Below are positions 63,784 to 64,000 of a stretch of 64,000 bases of DNA, piece by piece. The notes under the pieces were generated by a model. It worked only from the letters and a program-made list of their open reading frames with translations. It had not been told where the DNA came from and did not search any database. The DNA lies in NCBI GenBank assembly GCA_965229445.1, contig OZ245876.1:1922001-1986000 (forward strand), read 5' to 3'. Every line of letters starts with the position of its first letter. Positions within the stretch are counted from its first letter, which is position 1. Source of the DNA: Owenweeksia sp965229445. GTDB taxonomy: Bacteria > Bacteroidota > Bacteroidia > Flavobacteriales > Schleiferiaceae. A program made the position numbers and the translations under genes.

Positions 63784-64000
63784 ATGCAGCAACCAGATGA
63801 TCAGTTCTATATTGATAAAGTGCTGGCAGGGGATTCCTCTGCTTTTGCTGTATTAGTAGAGCGGCATAAAAACAATGTGTTTAACATCTGCCTTAAGATT
63901 CTGAGTAAACGCGAAGAGGCGGAAGAGGTAGCTCAGGATACTTTTTTAAAGGTCTATGAGAAATTGGATAGCTTTAAGCAAGAAGCCAAATTTTCCACCT
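63784..64000 (+). CDS. ECF RNA polymerase sigma factor, N-terminal part
   Basis: Only the first 72 residues are in the window. AGDSSAFAVLVERHKNNVFN and KILSKREEAEEVAQDTFLKV are the sigma-70 region 2 of an extracytoplasmic-function factor. The start is the ATG at 63784, six bases after the DUF6249 stop, so both are cotranscribed. The rest, including region 4 and any anti-sigma gene, is beyond the right edge. Confidence 0.9.
   Translation, partial: MQQPDDQFYIDKVLAGDSSAFAVLVERHKNNVFNICLKILSKREEAEEVAQDTFLKVYEKLDSFKQEAKFST

Noticed and set aside
1..64000. tRNA, rRNA, tmRNA or signal recognition particle RNA genes
   Set aside because: No cloverleaf, ribosomal or other recognised RNA sequence was seen on either strand when reading the gaps between genes.

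Overview
The window looks like a chromosomal segment of a marine or freshwater-type Bacteroidota, most likely Flavobacteriales or a close relative. This rests on several secreted proteins with type IX secretion (T9SS) C-terminal sorting domains, families typical of the phylum (DUF6090, DUF3667, DUF6249, short SSB, Bacteroidota-type FabI), weak Shine-Dalgarno signals, and several TAnnTTTG boxes of the Bacteroidota sigma factor upstream of housekeeping genes. No rRNA, tRNA or CRISPR array was found.

Layout. 0-9 kb: a truncated nitrilase-family gene, a secreted HExxH protein, DUF3667, a monooxygenase-fold protein, DUF6090, bestrophin, a 119-bp tandem repeat and the hflK-hflC pair. 9-21 kb: a broken P-type ATPase, a CPBP protease, a LOG-family gene, SRPBCC, mdh, EcsC-like, a zinc-ribbon protein, a degenerate GHKL protein, ssb, a lipoprotein, a T9SS protein, fabI, a radical SAM protein, a MauE-thioredoxin fusion with a small lipoprotein, and yebC. 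21-38.7 kb: gyrA, clpC, a T9SS protein, a 452-bp tandem repeat array, terC, glyA and fahA in divergent arrangement, an AI-2E family exporter, dps, an esterase-NUDIX pair and an ABC1 kinase with its TetR partner. 39-49 kb: a PepSY-like protein, compound repeats with heptanucleotide arrays, an orphan terminator, a sigma-54 regulator convergent with a hybrid histidine kinase, an IS remnant and a cluster of unknown secreted and membrane genes. 49-58 kb: one gene of about 9 kb for a giant T9SS surface protein, interrupted by a single in-frame stop codon. 58-64 kb: a lipoprotein related to the protein at 45.6 kb, an overlapping membrane protein-kinase-LuxR regulator operon, debris of a mobile element with a tyrosine recombinase fragment, and a DUF6249-ECF sigma pair cut by the window end.

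How the genes work together. The housekeeping genes serve fatty-acid elongation (fabI), central carbon metabolism (mdh), one-carbon metabolism (glyA), tyrosine degradation (fahA), DNA topology (gyrA), single-strand DNA protection (ssb), protein quality control (clpC, hflKC) and iron or DNA protection (dps). The accessory content is mostly surface and envelope proteins, plus dispersed repeats. The least explained elements are four: a family of structured intergenic repeats present in both orientations; the giant gene with its internal stop; a pair of proteins sharing the C-terminal motif LDVGHLCPPNC; and a strong terminator with no gene in front of it at 41.08 kb.
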